DNA of 64,000 bases from Myxococcales bacterium (GCA_013297655.1 JAAFHV010000006.1:29623-93622); one strand, 5' to 3'; counted from the first letter of the stretch, positions 38,034 to 47,555 are shown. A program made the numbers and translations. The notes: generated by a model from the sequence alone, not told the origin.

Positions 38034-39137
38034 GTGACGGAGCAACATCGGCGCGCGCTTTTCGTTATCCTCTACCTGAACGTGGCCCACCGTGAAACGC
38101 CGTCCTCCCTTCGTGCCCCGATCCGCCTCGGGGTCGTGGGGGTCGCGATCGTGTGGGGCGTGGGGGCGTGCGAGCCGACGACGCCGAAGCTCCCGACGAA
38201 GCCGCCGTGTGCGCACGAGCCGTGTGTCTCGCCCACCAAGACGATGCGCCGCGCCCGGATCGAGTACGAGGTCGCCGGTCGATCGTTCCAGCTCCCGGTC
38301 GTGCGCGGCTCGGTCGGCGGGGTGCCCACCCTCTTCCTCGTCGACAGCGGCGCCAACACCCACGCGATCACGCGCTGGCTGGCGAAGAAGGCGAAGCTTC
38401 CCCTCGAGAACCGAGGCGACAGCAGCACCGACCACGCCGGCAAGCCGGTGACGAGCATGCGCACCTCCCGCCCCGCCCTTCGAATCGACGGCTGGGGCCC
38501 GCTCCCCGACCAAGAGACGCTCGTCATCGACGTGCCGGAAGCGCTCGAAAAGCTAGGGATCGGAGGGTTCGTCTCCCCGCAGCGCCTCGACAGCGAGACG
38601 GTGGTCCTCGACCTTTTGCGCGGCGAGATCCGGGAGAGCGAGAGCCTCGATCACGAGAAGGGGGTGCTCGCGGAGTGGGCGAGCTTCTCACGTCCCGAGC
38701 CACGTTCCCTCCCCGAGCCCATCGTGTGCAAAGACGACTCGACCCCGATCGGCGCGCTCTCGTTCGTCGTCCCCGCCACCGTCGACGATCAGAAGGTGAC
38801 GCTCCTCGTCGATACGGGTGCACAGCGCACGGATATTTTCGGCACGTCGACGGCAGGCAAGTCCCTCTCGCCGCGCGCGGAGCCGGGCGAAGCGCTCCTC
38901 CTCGCCTCGGGGAAAATCGAGACCAAGCTGCTCCGCAACACGGAGCTCTCCGTCGGCGACGTGCACCTTCGCCTCGACATGGGCCTCCTCCCCGGCACCG
39001 CCGATACCGTGTGCCCGCGCGACGGCGTGCTCGCGATGGACGTGCTGCGTCGTTGCGTGCTCGTCCTGTCGAAGGGCACCCTCCACGGTCGCTGCATCTC
39101 CGCCTCGCAACCCGAGCCCCCCGCGCCGCCGCCATGA
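38034..39137 (+). CDS. Lipoprotein with two retropepsin-like aspartyl protease motifs
   Basis: The product is 367 residues, or 351 from a GTG at 38082 that better suits the signal peptide (GVVGVAIVWGVGAC lipobox). Two retropepsin-type Asp triads appear: LFLVDSGANTHA near residue 103 (D-S-G) and LLVDTGAQRTD near residue 259 (D-T-G), each followed by the beta-rich flap context. A normal retropepsin has one triad per subunit and must dimerise. Having both in one chain suggests a fused, pepsin-like single-chain protease on the outer or inner membrane. Partial confirmation comes only from motif spacing. Confidence 0.75.
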   Translation: MTEQHRRALFVILYLNVAHRETPSSLRAPIRLGVVGVAIVWGVGACEPTTPKLPTKPPCAHEPCVSPTKTMRRARIEYEVAGRSFQLPVVRGSVGGVPTLFLVDSGANTHAITRWLAKKAKLPLENRGDSSTDHAGKPVTSMRTSRPALRIDGWGPLPDQETLVIDVPEALEKLGIGGFVSPQRLDSETVVLDLLRGEIRESESLDHEKGVLAEWASFSRPEPRSLPEPIVCKDDSTPIGALSFVVPATVDDQKVTLLVDTGAQRTDIFGTSTAGKSLSPRAEPGEALLLASGKIETKLLRNTELSVGDVHLRLDMGLLPGTADTVCPRDGVLAMDVLRRCVLVLSKGTLHGRCISASQPEPPAPPP

Positions 39138-39249
39138 CACGTCACGCGGACGGCCGCGCCGCCGTGTGCCAACCTGCGCTCCACTCGCAGCGCAACCTAT
39201 CGATATCAAACACAATTACGCAGGCACACCCGTTGCAAACCGGAGCGCA

Positions 39250-40515
39250 ATGAAAGCCGCCGTCTCGATCTCGTGCGCGTTCGCCCTCGTCCTCGGAGCG
39301 CTCGGCTGTTCGTCGAGCGACACCACCGCCGCGGGTGAGGCCGACGCTCAGACCGCGACGCCGCTCCCGAGCGAGCAACAATCGCTCCTCGGCACGTACG
39401 AGGTGGAGCTCCGCTCGACCCGGTACTCGGGCGGCAGCGGCCAGCGGACGCGGGTCGACTTCGTGAACCGAGGCGGCGAGCTCGCCGTGTTCCTCCAGGG
39501 AGGCGGCTACGGGATCGGGTTCTCGCGCGCGAAGATCGAGGAGATCACCGAAGCGCAGGTCACCACCTCGATCGAGGCCTACGGACGCACAGCCCTGTTC
39601 ACGGTCAAGCGAAGCGCGGGCGGAGCGCCGCTCTCGGCCACGCTCGGCACCGGCGGCATCGAAGACCTCGAGGGCGACTTCTCCGAGGACACCACCGCCC
39701 CCACATTGGCGTCGTCGACCCCGGGCCTCCCGTGGGAGGTCACCTCCGTGCGCTTCTCTGAGGGCTTGCTCGCAAAAGACGTGAAGCTCCCGCCGAGCGG
39801 CGAGACCGCGTTCAGCCTCTTGCCGATCGCAGACACGCCGTGGGTCGGCGCGATCGGGCTCCGGCGACCGCTCTCCACCACGTGGGACTCGTCGACGACG
39901 TCGAGCGCGAAGATCCCACTGTCCGGCATCGTGGCAACGGACCCGTCGGGCAACGCGCTCAACGCAGCCAGCGCGTACGTGGAAGCACGCACGCTCCCCG
40001 TCGGCAAGGCCACGAAGGCCTACGATTTCTCGAAGGACGTGCCCGCGTATCCGCAGCAAGCGAGCCGCCTCGTGGGCGATTGCGACGGCGCCGCGTCGTG
40101 CCTTCGTCTGTCCCAAGGGTCGAAGATCGCGCTCCGCATCGCAGCGGGGAGCCGCGTCGTTCGCCTTCGTTATGCGCTCCGGGCGGGCCAATTCGAGGGC
40201 ACCGCGCCCGCGGCCAAGATCGCGCTCACCGCGTTCGTCGCGCCGGGCGACGGCTCCGAGACGAAAGAGACCGCTCCGGTCGACGTGACCTGGACCGCGG
40301 TCCCCTCGCCGACGGAGACACGCGCCTTCGCGACTCCCTTCGTCGACCTCGAGATCGCCCTCCCGCGGTTCGACGCCGAGACCGGCATCTCGCTTCGATT
40401 CGACGGTGAGCCTCGCGCAGCCGCCACGCCGGAGCCCACGAATCCGTCGCCGGGTCCGCAGGTCGTCAAGGCACGGCACATGATCATGCTCTTGAAGTCC
40501 GCGGTCGCGGAATAG
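39250..40515 (+). CDS. Lipoprotein of unknown function with Ig-like strands
   Basis: The product is 421 residues, lipobox LGC (GALGCSS), then an Ala/Thr linker. The body is beta-rich, with a region like bacterial Ig-like folds (TPWEVTSVRFSEGLLAKDV, TDPSGNALNAASAYV) and a last domain with CDGAASCLRLSQG. No enzyme motif is seen. It lies 112 bases downstream of the aspartyl-protease gene and could be in one transcription unit with it. Function unknown. Confidence 0.7.
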   Translation: MKAAVSISCAFALVLGALGCSSSDTTAAGEADAQTATPLPSEQQSLLGTYEVELRSTRYSGGSGQRTRVDFVNRGGELAVFLQGGGYGIGFSRAKIEEITEAQVTTSIEAYGRTALFTVKRSAGGAPLSATLGTGGIEDLEGDFSEDTTAPTLASSTPGLPWEVTSVRFSEGLLAKDVKLPPSGETAFSLLPIADTPWVGAIGLRRPLSTTWDSSTTSSAKIPLSGIVATDPSGNALNAASAYVEARTLPVGKATKAYDFSKDVPAYPQQASRLVGDCDGAASCLRLSQGSKIALRIAAGSRVVRLRYALRAGQFEGTAPAAKIALTAFVAPGDGSETKETAPVDVTWTAVPSPTETRAFATPFVDLEIALPRFDAETGISLRFDGEPRAAATPEPTNPSPGPQVVKARHMIMLLKSAVAE

Positions 40516-40584
40516 TCCGCGGCCCTCGCGCCTCCGAAGTGTCGTCCGCGCCGGCGACGCGCGGCCGGCGCGAATAAATGCAGA

Positions 40585-41328
40585 CTACACGAACAGCGAC
40601 GGGAGCACCGCGCCGCTCGCGCCGTGCACGACGTGCTCGAACGCGCCTTGATTGTCCGAGGGCTCGAGGTTCACGAGCCATGTCTCCGCTCCCGCGTCCC
40701 GCGCGTGGACGACGAGCTCGGAGGCGGGCGACACGCGGCCGGAGGTGCCGACCGCGAGGAACACGAGGCGGGAGCCTCGCGAGGCGCGCACGAACGCGTC
40801 GATGCGCGCGAGATCACGCGGGTCGAGCCGCTCCCCGAACCAAACGATGTGGGGGCGAAGGAGCGCGCTCTCTCCACGTTTTGCGCATGCGCCGCAGCCC
40901 GGGAGATCGCCGAGGTAGACCTCCTCGTCGTCGAAAGGCTCGCGGTCGCAGCGCGAGCAGCGCGTCTTCCACAAGGTGCCGTGCATCTCCACCACCCGCG
41001 CGTTCCCGGCCTTCGTGTGGAGGCCGTCTACGTTTTGCGTCGCGAGCAAGAAACGATCACCGAGCCGCTCCTCGAGGCGCGCGAGCGCGTGGTGCCCTGC
41101 GTTCGGAGCGACCGCCTTCGCGTCCGCGCGACGCTGCGAATAGAAGCGCCACACGAGGATCGGATCGTCCACGAAGCCGCGCATCGACGCGACCTTCTCG
41201 ATCGGGTGATTCTCCCAAAGCCCATCCGCGCCGCGGAACGTGGGGATGCCACTCTCCGCCGAGATCCCCGCCCCGGTGAGCACGAGCACACGCGTGCGCT
41301 CGTCGATTCGAATCGTGCTCGTGGTCAT
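40585..41328 (-). CDS. Sirtuin NAD-dependent deacylase (class III-like)
   Basis: The product is 247 residues. GAGISAESGIPTFRG is the NAD motif, QNVDGLH and HGTLW carry the NAD-ribose contacts and catalytic His116, and two CxxC pairs (CSRC, CGAC) bind zinc. FYSQRR places Tyr63 and Arg66 in the YxxR site that in SIRT5 and CobB favours acidic acyl groups such as succinyl or malonyl. It should remove acyl groups from lysines in the cytoplasm. The gene is monocistronic and not linked to an acyl-CoA synthetase. Confidence 0.93.
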   Translation of the reverse strand: MTTSTIRIDERTRVLVLTGAGISAESGIPTFRGADGLWENHPIEKVASMRGFVDDPILVWRFYSQRRADAKAVAPNAGHHALARLEERLGDRFLLATQNVDGLHTKAGNARVVEMHGTLWKTRCSRCDREPFDDEEVYLGDLPGCGACAKRGESALLRPHIVWFGERLDPRDLARIDAFVRASRGSRLVFLAVGTSGRVSPASELVVHARDAGAETWLVNLEPSDNQGAFEHVVHGASGAVLPSLFV

Positions 41329-41415
41329 CGAGCGATGATAAAGTCCAAAATACCTTTAGTCAAACGCCCGCCGCAAAATAGCCTCGCCCGCGCCGTGCCA
41401 CGACGCGCGCACGCG

Positions 41416-42585
41416 TCAGTCGCCGCAGCCGATGCCGATGTCGGTGACGTCGATGCCGGGGGTGAGCACGATCGGCGAGGGGCCTCCGAAGATCGTGAGC
41501 TCGTGATCGCCGCGCGTGTTTCCGGGCCCCGCGAGCCAGAGCGCGGCGTAGCGACCATCGGGCAGCGTGCACGGAGCGACCGCGTTGTCGGACGGCGCCT
41601 TCGGGACCGGGACGGAGCTCCCACGCGGGAGCATCCAGATGATCTCGGGCGCGACCTGGCGACCCGCGACCGGCCAAGCGGCCTCGAAGTAAAGACCGTC
41701 GCGTCCCTCGTGAGGGTTCTGCACGTGCGTCTGGCGCGCGTTCGGCAAGAGCGACGACGTGACGATGCGGCGGAACCCGGTGCCGTCCAGCGCGACCTCG
41801 CACGCGTCGTTGTTGCCGGACTCGGGATAAGGGTTTTGTCCGCAGTCGAACGTGACGCGCGTGCCGTCGTGCGTGAGCGCGGGCATGTTGTTGTACGGGT
41901 AGGTCGAGGCGCTCGTGAGCAGCTTCGGCGCGAGCCAGCGGCCCGCGACACGGCGCGTGGAGAAGAGGTCCACCGCGTGCGGCCCGGTGGATGCGGCGTA
42001 AACGACGAGATCCCCCGCGCCGGGAACGATCGTCGCGACCCCCTGCGGCGTGAACGGGCGGCCCTCGGGGCGGATGAGCTCCACGCGCGAGAGATCACTC
42101 GGCACGAGCACGAGGGTGTCGCTGCTCGCGCCCCCGAACCGGGACGACGTGAGCAGCATCCAGCGAGAATCCGAGCTCGCCGTGATGCGCAGGTCGTCGC
42201 CGCGATTGCCGAGCTTGTCGAGCGCGCGCGAGATGTTCTCCGGAACCGCCCCGCGCGTGGTCGCGACACGGAACACGCTCCCCTCGAACGAGTAGTAGAG
42301 GTGCCCGCCAGTGAGCGCCGGGGCGATCGGAAACTCGCCCACGCTCGCGTCCGCGACCGCGCCGCCGTCAGCCCGCCGAGGCTCGCGCGCGGGCTCCCCC
42401 GAGGTGCTTGGGCTCGGCGCTCGAGGCGCCTCCGCGTCCTCGTCGATCACCACGTCGATCCGCTCGACCGGCTTCAGCGGGGGCGGCTCGATGTAATCGC
42501 CACACGCCGCGAACGCTCCAGAGAGGCCCGCGACCAGCGTTCCCAACAACCAAGATGACGCGCGAAGACGATTCGAGTGGTTCAT
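41416..42585 (-). CDS. TolB-like beta-propeller lipoprotein
   Basis: The product is 389 residues from the ATG at 42585, with lipobox AFAAC. After a Pro/Glu linker, repeated TolB-type units appear: GGHLYYSFEGSVFRV, then DDLRITASSDSRWMLLTSS, GAGDLVVYAAS, DGTRVTFDCGQ and DGLYFEAAWP, each with the D-x-x-x-(L/I)xx(S/T) pattern. It ends GIGCGD. Such propellers serve in envelope maintenance or as substrate-binding modules. No enzyme residues are visible. Confidence 0.72.
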   Translation of the reverse strand: MNHSNRLRASSWLLGTLVAGLSGAFAACGDYIEPPPLKPVERIDVVIDEDAEAPRAPSPSTSGEPAREPRRADGGAVADASVGEFPIAPALTGGHLYYSFEGSVFRVATTRGAVPENISRALDKLGNRGDDLRITASSDSRWMLLTSSRFGGASSDTLVLVPSDLSRVELIRPEGRPFTPQGVATIVPGAGDLVVYAASTGPHAVDLFSTRRVAGRWLAPKLLTSASTYPYNNMPALTHDGTRVTFDCGQNPYPESGNNDACEVALDGTGFRRIVTSSLLPNARQTHVQNPHEGRDGLYFEAAWPVAGRQVAPEIIWMLPRGSSVPVPKAPSDNAVAPCTLPDGRYAALWLAGPGNTRGDHELTIFGGPSPIVLTPGIDVTDIGIGCGD

Positions 42586-42775
42586 GGAAGGAAATGTGGG
42601 CAAGCCCATGATCCGCGGACTTACATCCCATCGCGGGGTCTACAAAGACCCTATCGGGATAGAATTGACGCTTTCCGTCACAAAAGCGCCGCGGTCATGA
42701 AGTGTAGGTGCTGATTCCTACGGCTCCATGCGGCAACTTCTTCCTTCGCGACGGATCGACGCCGCGGGCGGTCGA

Positions 42776-43996
42776 TCAGCTCATCTGCGCGGCGTCGTCG
42801 TAGAGGCGCTTCTCGATCTCTTGGAAGGCGGCGAGCTCTTCGGCGCGGGTGCCGCTGAGGCGGAGGTGCACGTCGCCGTTCGAGAGCAAGATGACCCCGA
42901 CGCCATCGGCGCGGACGTGCATCCTCGTGGAGGTGCCGTAGTAGCTGCCGCCGTGACCGCCGCCGTGACCGCCCGGGACGGGTCGGTGCTCCCAGAGCAG
43001 CCCTTGGCCGTCGATGTCGTTCCCGATCGCTTTGGCCGGCACCTGCACCCGTGTCATCTCGCGCGCCGACGCCTCCGAGAGGAGACGCTTGCCGAACGAC
43101 TCACCACCGTTCGCCATCGCGAGGAGGAACGTCGCGAGCTCCTTCGCGGGGGTGCGTAGCGCGGTCGCCGGGAGGTAGGGCACGCTCGACTGCGGCTCCG
43201 CGGCTTGGCCCTGTCCGGTCACGAACGTGTGCGGCGTCGCGACGGTGCCGGGCGCAAAATCGGCGAGCAAGAACGAGGTCCGTGCCATGCCGAAGGGCAG
43301 GAAAACGTCGTCACGCATGTACTTCGCGAAGGGCTTCCCCGCGATCCTCTCGATGACGAGGCCCACGAGGGCAGCGCCGAAATTCGAGTACAAAAACGGG
43401 CCTCCGGGGGCCTGCGTGGCGTAGCTCTCGCCCTCGACGTACGTGGCTCCGCCGGGCACGAGGTAAGGCTCGAGCAGCTCCTGGAGCGACATCGTGGGAT
43501 CGCCGGGCTTGGAGAGCGAGACGAGCTTCACCCCCTTCTCCTGGATCGACGAGGTGTGGGTCATGAGGTGGCGGGTCGTGATTTTTTGGTCCGCGAATTT
43601 CGGGTTCCGGACCTTGAACGGGAGGTAACGCTCTACGTCCTCGTCGAGCGCGAGCTTGCCCTCGTCGACGAGCTTCATCGCGCCGACGCCGGTGGCCGTC
43701 TTCGAGAGCGACGCGAGGAAGAACGCCGTATCGTCCGTGATCGCGCGCGACGAGGGCACGTCGGCCACGCCGTAGTGGCGAAGGAGCACGACCTTCCCGC
43801 CCTTCACGACCGCCGCCGAGAGCCCGGGCAGCTTGGCCTCCACGAGCTTCGCCTTCACGAAATCGTCGAGCGAGAGCGCGGCCGCACCTGCCGGGTTCCC
43901 TTCCGCCGGGCCCGACGTGGACGCGCTGCACGCGTTGCCAGCGAGCGCGAGCGCGGAGAGGGCGCCCTGCAAGAACGTCCTTCGGTTCGGCGCCAT
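42776..43996 (-). CDS. Tat-exported beta-lactamase-fold serine hydrolase
   Basis: The product is 406 residues from the ATG at 43996. NRRTFLQGALSALALAGNAC is a Tat-type twin-Arg signal followed by a lipobox-like Cys. Catalytic motifs are SLSK (Ser96-Lys99), YSN (FLYSNFGAAL) and HGG (GGHGGSYYG). This matches class C-type esterases or DD-peptidase-like proteins (EstB family). Tat export suggests folding before crossing the inner membrane. It is the better-conserved of the two such hydrolases in the window. Confidence 0.9.
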   Translation of the reverse strand: MAPNRRTFLQGALSALALAGNACSASTSGPAEGNPAGAAALSLDDFVKAKLVEAKLPGLSAAVVKGGKVVLLRHYGVADVPSSRAITDDTAFFLASLSKTATGVGAMKLVDEGKLALDEDVERYLPFKVRNPKFADQKITTRHLMTHTSSIQEKGVKLVSLSKPGDPTMSLQELLEPYLVPGGATYVEGESYATQAPGGPFLYSNFGAALVGLVIERIAGKPFAKYMRDDVFLPFGMARTSFLLADFAPGTVATPHTFVTGQGQAAEPQSSVPYLPATALRTPAKELATFLLAMANGGESFGKRLLSEASAREMTRVQVPAKAIGNDIDGQGLLWEHRPVPGGHGGGHGGSYYGTSTRMHVRADGVGVILLSNGDVHLRLSGTRAEELAAFQEIEKRLYDDAAQMS

Positions 43997-44084
43997 GGGG
44001 GTGCGGCTCGCTCGCGTCTTCACCGGAGGAACTCTACGCGTCGAAGACGAGACGTCGAGTCACCGATCTTCGTATCCTGGGCCC

Positions 44085-44972
44085 ATGCCCGCCGACGCGA
44101 TCGCGCTCTTGCGCCCGAAAGACCCTGAAAAACTGCGCCCTTACCTCGACCTCGACGACGACGACGAGAGCGACGGGCTCTACGCCGAAGAGCTCGAAGG
44201 GGGCGCGTTCATGGTGCACACCTTCCAGCCGTTCGCGGTGTTCCAAGGAGACCACGACGAGGGCCGCGTGTGGCTCGAGGGGCTCGGCGACGCGCTCGCG
44301 CACGCCCACGACGATCCGCGCGGGGTCCTATTTTTCCCCGACGACAAAGAGCCCGAGGGCTCCACGTACGATGCAGTGGTAGCCGAGGTGGAGGCGCACG
44401 GCATTTGGATCCCGTTCGCCACCCTCGGCGAAGCAGAAGCGGCGGAGAGAAACGCGCGCCTCGCGAAGGACCTCGAAGACGCGAAGCGCATGGTGGCCGC
44501 GCTCACCGGCGGCGGGAGCGGCGAAGGCCCGAGCCCCGACGAGCTCGAGGCGCTCGCGCGGAGGCTGCAAGGCTCTTCCGAGAGCGCCGATCCCGCGTTC
44601 GGCGCGGCGAAGATGTTCGAGGACGTGCAGCGCCAAGTCATGAGCGCCCTCGGCCTGCCGATGGTCTCCGGCGACACCATCGTGCTGATGGTCGATCACG
44701 CGCCGAACGTGGAGCTCGACGAGGTCGACGTCGCGGACGCCTTCGAGCTCCAGGACGGCAGCGTCGCGCTCCACACGTACGTGCCCCTCGCGTCGCGCGA
44801 AGAGTTGCTCGCCGAGCTGCGCGGCACGAGGGCCGATTGGGTCAAGGGGCACACCGACGCACGAGGGATCCCCACGTTTTCCTCGGTACATCTCGACGAT
44901 CTCGAAGACGTGACGTCGTACGCGGACGTGCTCGAGCGCCTCGGCGCGGAGGTGACGTTCCTCGTTCTTTGA
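44085..44972 (+). CDS. Protein of unknown function, acidic
   Basis: The product is 295 residues, strongly acidic, cytoplasmic, without membrane helix or Cys. Segments such as EGGAFMVHTFQPFAVFQGD and IVLMVDHAPNVELDEVDVADAF alternate with helices (ARLAKDLEDAKRMVAAL, possible coiled coil near residues 115-160). The two ends look like related beta-alpha units, which suggests an internal repeat, but I could not align them with confidence. It lies 43 bases upstream of the thioesterase at 45016, so the two may be co-transcribed. Divergent from the Tat hydrolase, 88 bases apart. Confidence 0.65.
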   Translation: MPADAIALLRPKDPEKLRPYLDLDDDDESDGLYAEELEGGAFMVHTFQPFAVFQGDHDEGRVWLEGLGDALAHAHDDPRGVLFFPDDKEPEGSTYDAVVAEVEAHGIWIPFATLGEAEAAERNARLAKDLEDAKRMVAALTGGGSGEGPSPDELEALARRLQGSSESADPAFGAAKMFEDVQRQVMSALGLPMVSGDTIVLMVDHAPNVELDEVDVADAFELQDGSVALHTYVPLASREELLAELRGTRADWVKGHTDARGIPTFSSVHLDDLEDVTSYADVLERLGAEVTFLVL

Positions 44973-45015
44973 GCGCGAGCGGCATCACGATCGCGATCGC
45001 GACTATGCTCTGCTC

Positions 45016-45477
45016 GTGACCACTCAGAGCTCCGGCGTCCGCTTCCACGAGAACGTTCACGGGATCTACTTCGACGATCTCGACGCGTTCCAAATACTGC
45101 ATAATGCACGTTATCTTCTGCTCATCGAGCGCACGATCGGCTCGTTCTGGCAGCGCCTCGGCTGGGGTAGCTGGCGCGACATGCAGAACAACGTCGACGC
45201 ACAGCACCTCGTGCGTGAAAATCACGTCGAGTACCTGCGGCCCGTCTCCGGCACCGGCGAGGTCCGCGTCCGGATCTGGATCGAGAAGCTCGGCACGTCG
45301 AGCCTCGTCTTCGGGTTCTGCGTGATGCCGATGGACGAAGACGTGGACTACGCGGTCGGCACCCGCGCCCTCGTGCGCATCGACTTGGAGACACGACGAC
45401 CCACGCCGTGGACGGAGAGCTTCCGCCAAAAAGTGCTCCCTTACCTGCGGAAAGACGGCCCAAAGGCCGCGCCGTAA
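45016..45477 (+). CDS. Acyl-CoA thioesterase, 4HBT hot-dog family
   Basis: The product is 153 residues with a GTG start at 45016. DDLDAFQILHNARYL fits the 4HBT signature, with Asp in the catalytic position (YFDDLDAFQILHNARY). The hot-dog beta-sheet segments RIWIEKLGTSSLVFGF and TRALVRIDLETRRPTPW follow. It should hydrolyse a CoA ester; the chain length is not readable. It resembles the 8428 thioesterase only distantly in the active-site segment. The 43-base gap to the upstream acidic gene suggests an operon. Confidence 0.87.
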   Translation: MTTQSSGVRFHENVHGIYFDDLDAFQILHNARYLLLIERTIGSFWQRLGWGSWRDMQNNVDAQHLVRENHVEYLRPVSGTGEVRVRIWIEKLGTSSLVFGFCVMPMDEDVDYAVGTRALVRIDLETRRPTPWTESFRQKVLPYLRKDGPKAAP

Positions 45478-45719
45478 GGTCCGCGGACGTCGCGTCTAGC
45501 TCGACGGTCTCGGCGACGTCGTGAGCGCGGAGCGGAGTCGATCGCGACGAGCGCGCGCGGCGGACGGCGAGTGGGACCTCGGCAAGTACCTCAAGCTCGG
45601 ACGAGTCGCGCGCGACGGCCTCGCCACCGTGATTTGAAGCGCCGATTACGCTCCAGCGTCGAGATTGCCCGCGCCGCTCACCGACGAGAGCGCGGACGGA
45701 CACCCTCGAGCGACCGGCG

Positions 45720-46748
45720 TTACTTCTTCTTCTTTTTGTGGCGTTTGTTGTGCTGCAAGACGAGCTTCGCGTAGTCCGGTGGGTCGGTCACCTCTTCGCC
45801 GCGGTAGGCGTCGCGGGCCTTGGGGGCGAGCTCGGGGAGCTTCTTCACCATGACCTCGAGCTCGGCGAGGGCGGCCACGTTGCGGGGGCGAGCCCATGTC
45901 TCGATGCTCTCCGCGAGCTCCGCGATGCGCTCGCCGCGGAGATGACCACGACGCCCGAGCTCCCCGTAGCTTCGGGCGAGGGCGTCGCCGTCGAAGCGGT
46001 GCTGGACCACGAGCTCGACCGCGACACGAAGCACGCTCTCGGCCGGCACGCGGCGGTCCTCGAAGACGACGAACGCGGCCTGCAGGTAGTTGTAAAATGG
46101 GACCACACGGCTCCCATAGACGCGAAAATCCTCGGGCGGCGACTGCCCTTCGAGGTGGATGAGCACACGCTCGACGACGTCGCGCTTGGTGATGGCTCCC
46201 GCGAAGCGAAGGATGTCCTCCGTCACGTCCTCGTAGACCCGACCGCCCTCGCACACACGCGCGAGCTCTGCCGCGGTGACACGCCCCGAGACTACGTCGC
46301 CGTAGAGCGCGTAGACGAACGCGTCGGCCTCGGCGTCGTCACCGAAGAGCGTCTCGCGCACGCCCTTGGTCGCGGTCTCCTCCGGCGCACCAGCGCAGCT
46401 CGCGAGGAGCGCGGGGAGCTTGTACCCGAGCTGATCACGGAGCGCGCGGAACCGTAGCCGCAGCATGTTCTTCAGGTTCGGCTTGAGGGTGAACGACTCC
46501 CACGTGATGCCGTCGAGGCGGAGCTTGTCCTCGAGGCGACGCCGCATCTGCTCTGGGCTCCCCGAGAGGATGTGGACCGCGACGCCTGCCGAGCCCATCT
46601 CCCGAAGGAGCGTGGAAGCACCCGGATTCGTTCGCTTTTCGTCGGCGCGCTCGAGCGCGGTCTTGATGAGATCGCGGACGGTGTCGAACTCGGTTCGGAG
46701 GTAGGTCTTGTCCAAGTCCCAACGGGCGATATGGCTGGGGACGCTCAC
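45720..46748 (-). CDS. APP1-like (DUF2183) phosphatase-domain protein with poly-Lys tail
   Basis: The product is 342 residues from the GTG at 46748, coupled to the GNAT gene by a 4-base overlap (GTGA, 46745-46748). Near the N-terminus, WDLDKTYLRTEF carries the DxDxT HAD-type signature of APP1/DUF2183 proteins, and HILSGSPEQMRRRL supplies the second motif; FRVYG and long helices follow. APP1 proteins in yeast are phosphatidate phosphatases. The last residues are almost all Lys (KRHKKKKK), as in RNA- or lipid-binding tails. Substrate is not shown. Confidence 0.72.
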   Translation of the reverse strand: MSVPSHIARWDLDKTYLRTEFDTVRDLIKTALERADEKRTNPGASTLLREMGSAGVAVHILSGSPEQMRRRLEDKLRLDGITWESFTLKPNLKNMLRLRFRALRDQLGYKLPALLASCAGAPEETATKGVRETLFGDDAEADAFVYALYGDVVSGRVTAAELARVCEGGRVYEDVTEDILRFAGAITKRDVVERVLIHLEGQSPPEDFRVYGSRVVPFYNYLQAAFVVFEDRRVPAESVLRVAVELVVQHRFDGDALARSYGELGRRGHLRGERIAELAESIETWARPRNVAALAELEVMVKKLPELAPKARDAYRGEEVTDPPDYAKLVLQHNKRHKKKKK

Positions 46749-47461
46749 GTGCCTTTGCCTTTCGTGGTCGCCCGCGCACGTGAACGCGACCCGTTCAACA
46801 GGGTTTGTACGTCCGGCTGCGAAGGGCGCGGACGCCGAGAGACCACCCGCGGGGGGAGGATATCGGACTCGGTCATGATGCGTTTGGCGAGGAAGATCGC
46901 GGCGTCGAGCTTCTGGAAGCTGCGCGCGCGATAGAAGCGGAGCGCGTTCTCGTTGTTCTCCGCGACCTCGAGGACGAGGTGGGTGCAGCCGTTCAGCTTC
47001 GCGATGTGCTCCATCTGCTCGAGCACGAAGCCGCCGATGCCGAGGCCCTGATAGCCGGGGTGGACCGCGATCTCCTCGACGTAGAGCGGGCGCATGTCGC
47101 GCTTCGTGAAATACCGATGGTTCATCCAGTTGTCGGAGCCGGAGATTTCGAACGCGCACTCTGCGTAGCCGACGATGACCGAGGTTTTCCCCTGGATGAG
47201 CTCGAAAAGGAGCTGCACGATGCCCTCTTCTTCGTACACCTCGAAGAACCGCTTCTTCGAGCGCGGGCGCTGGTACTCCACCGTCTCGCGGTTCACGTCG
47301 CGGAAGCAGAGCTTCAAGAACTCCCAGGTGCGGAGCAAATCGCGCCGGTGAATGCGACGGACCGAGATCGTTCCCTCTTCGCCGCGGGTCGTCGCGCGGG
47401 CCCCGCTCTTCTCGGACGCTGGGCTCTTCGGCTTCGCCGGGGTTGGCTCGGAGCGCTTCAT
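46745..47461 (-). CDS. GNAT-family N-acetyltransferase
   Basis: The product is 238 residues from the ATG at 47461. After a basic, low-complexity lead, the GNAT fold shows: VEEIAVHPGYQGLGIGGFVLEQM with the Q/RxxGxG/A acetyl-CoA loop, then HLVLEVAENNENALRFYRARSF (motif B). The extra N-terminal 60 residues (RDLLRTWEFLKLCFRDVN) and a basic C-terminal tail exceed a minimal GNAT. It is co-translated with the APP1-like phosphatase downstream, so the two probably share a substrate or a target. That target is unknown. Confidence 0.88.
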   Translation of the reverse strand: MKRSEPTPAKPKSPASEKSGARATTRGEEGTISVRRIHRRDLLRTWEFLKLCFRDVNRETVEYQRPRSKKRFFEVYEEEGIVQLLFELIQGKTSVIVGYAECAFEISGSDNWMNHRYFTKRDMRPLYVEEIAVHPGYQGLGIGGFVLEQMEHIAKLNGCTHLVLEVAENNENALRFYRARSFQKLDAAIFLAKRIMTESDILPPRVVSRRPRPSQPDVQTLLNGSRSRARATTKGKGT

Positions 47462-47555
47462 TTTCGGCGAGTCTACCAGGAGGATCGTGACCGTTGCGAC
47501 CCCACGACCGCGGGGAGGGACGTCCGAAGGACCGAGCGACGCCACGCCGCCGCGT

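Noticed and set aside
45521..45637. 38-codon frame between a thioesterase and the APP1-like gene
   Set aside because: It has a protein-like end but no ribosome site, no family match and an in-frame stop just upstream; possibly a decayed fragment, too short to support.
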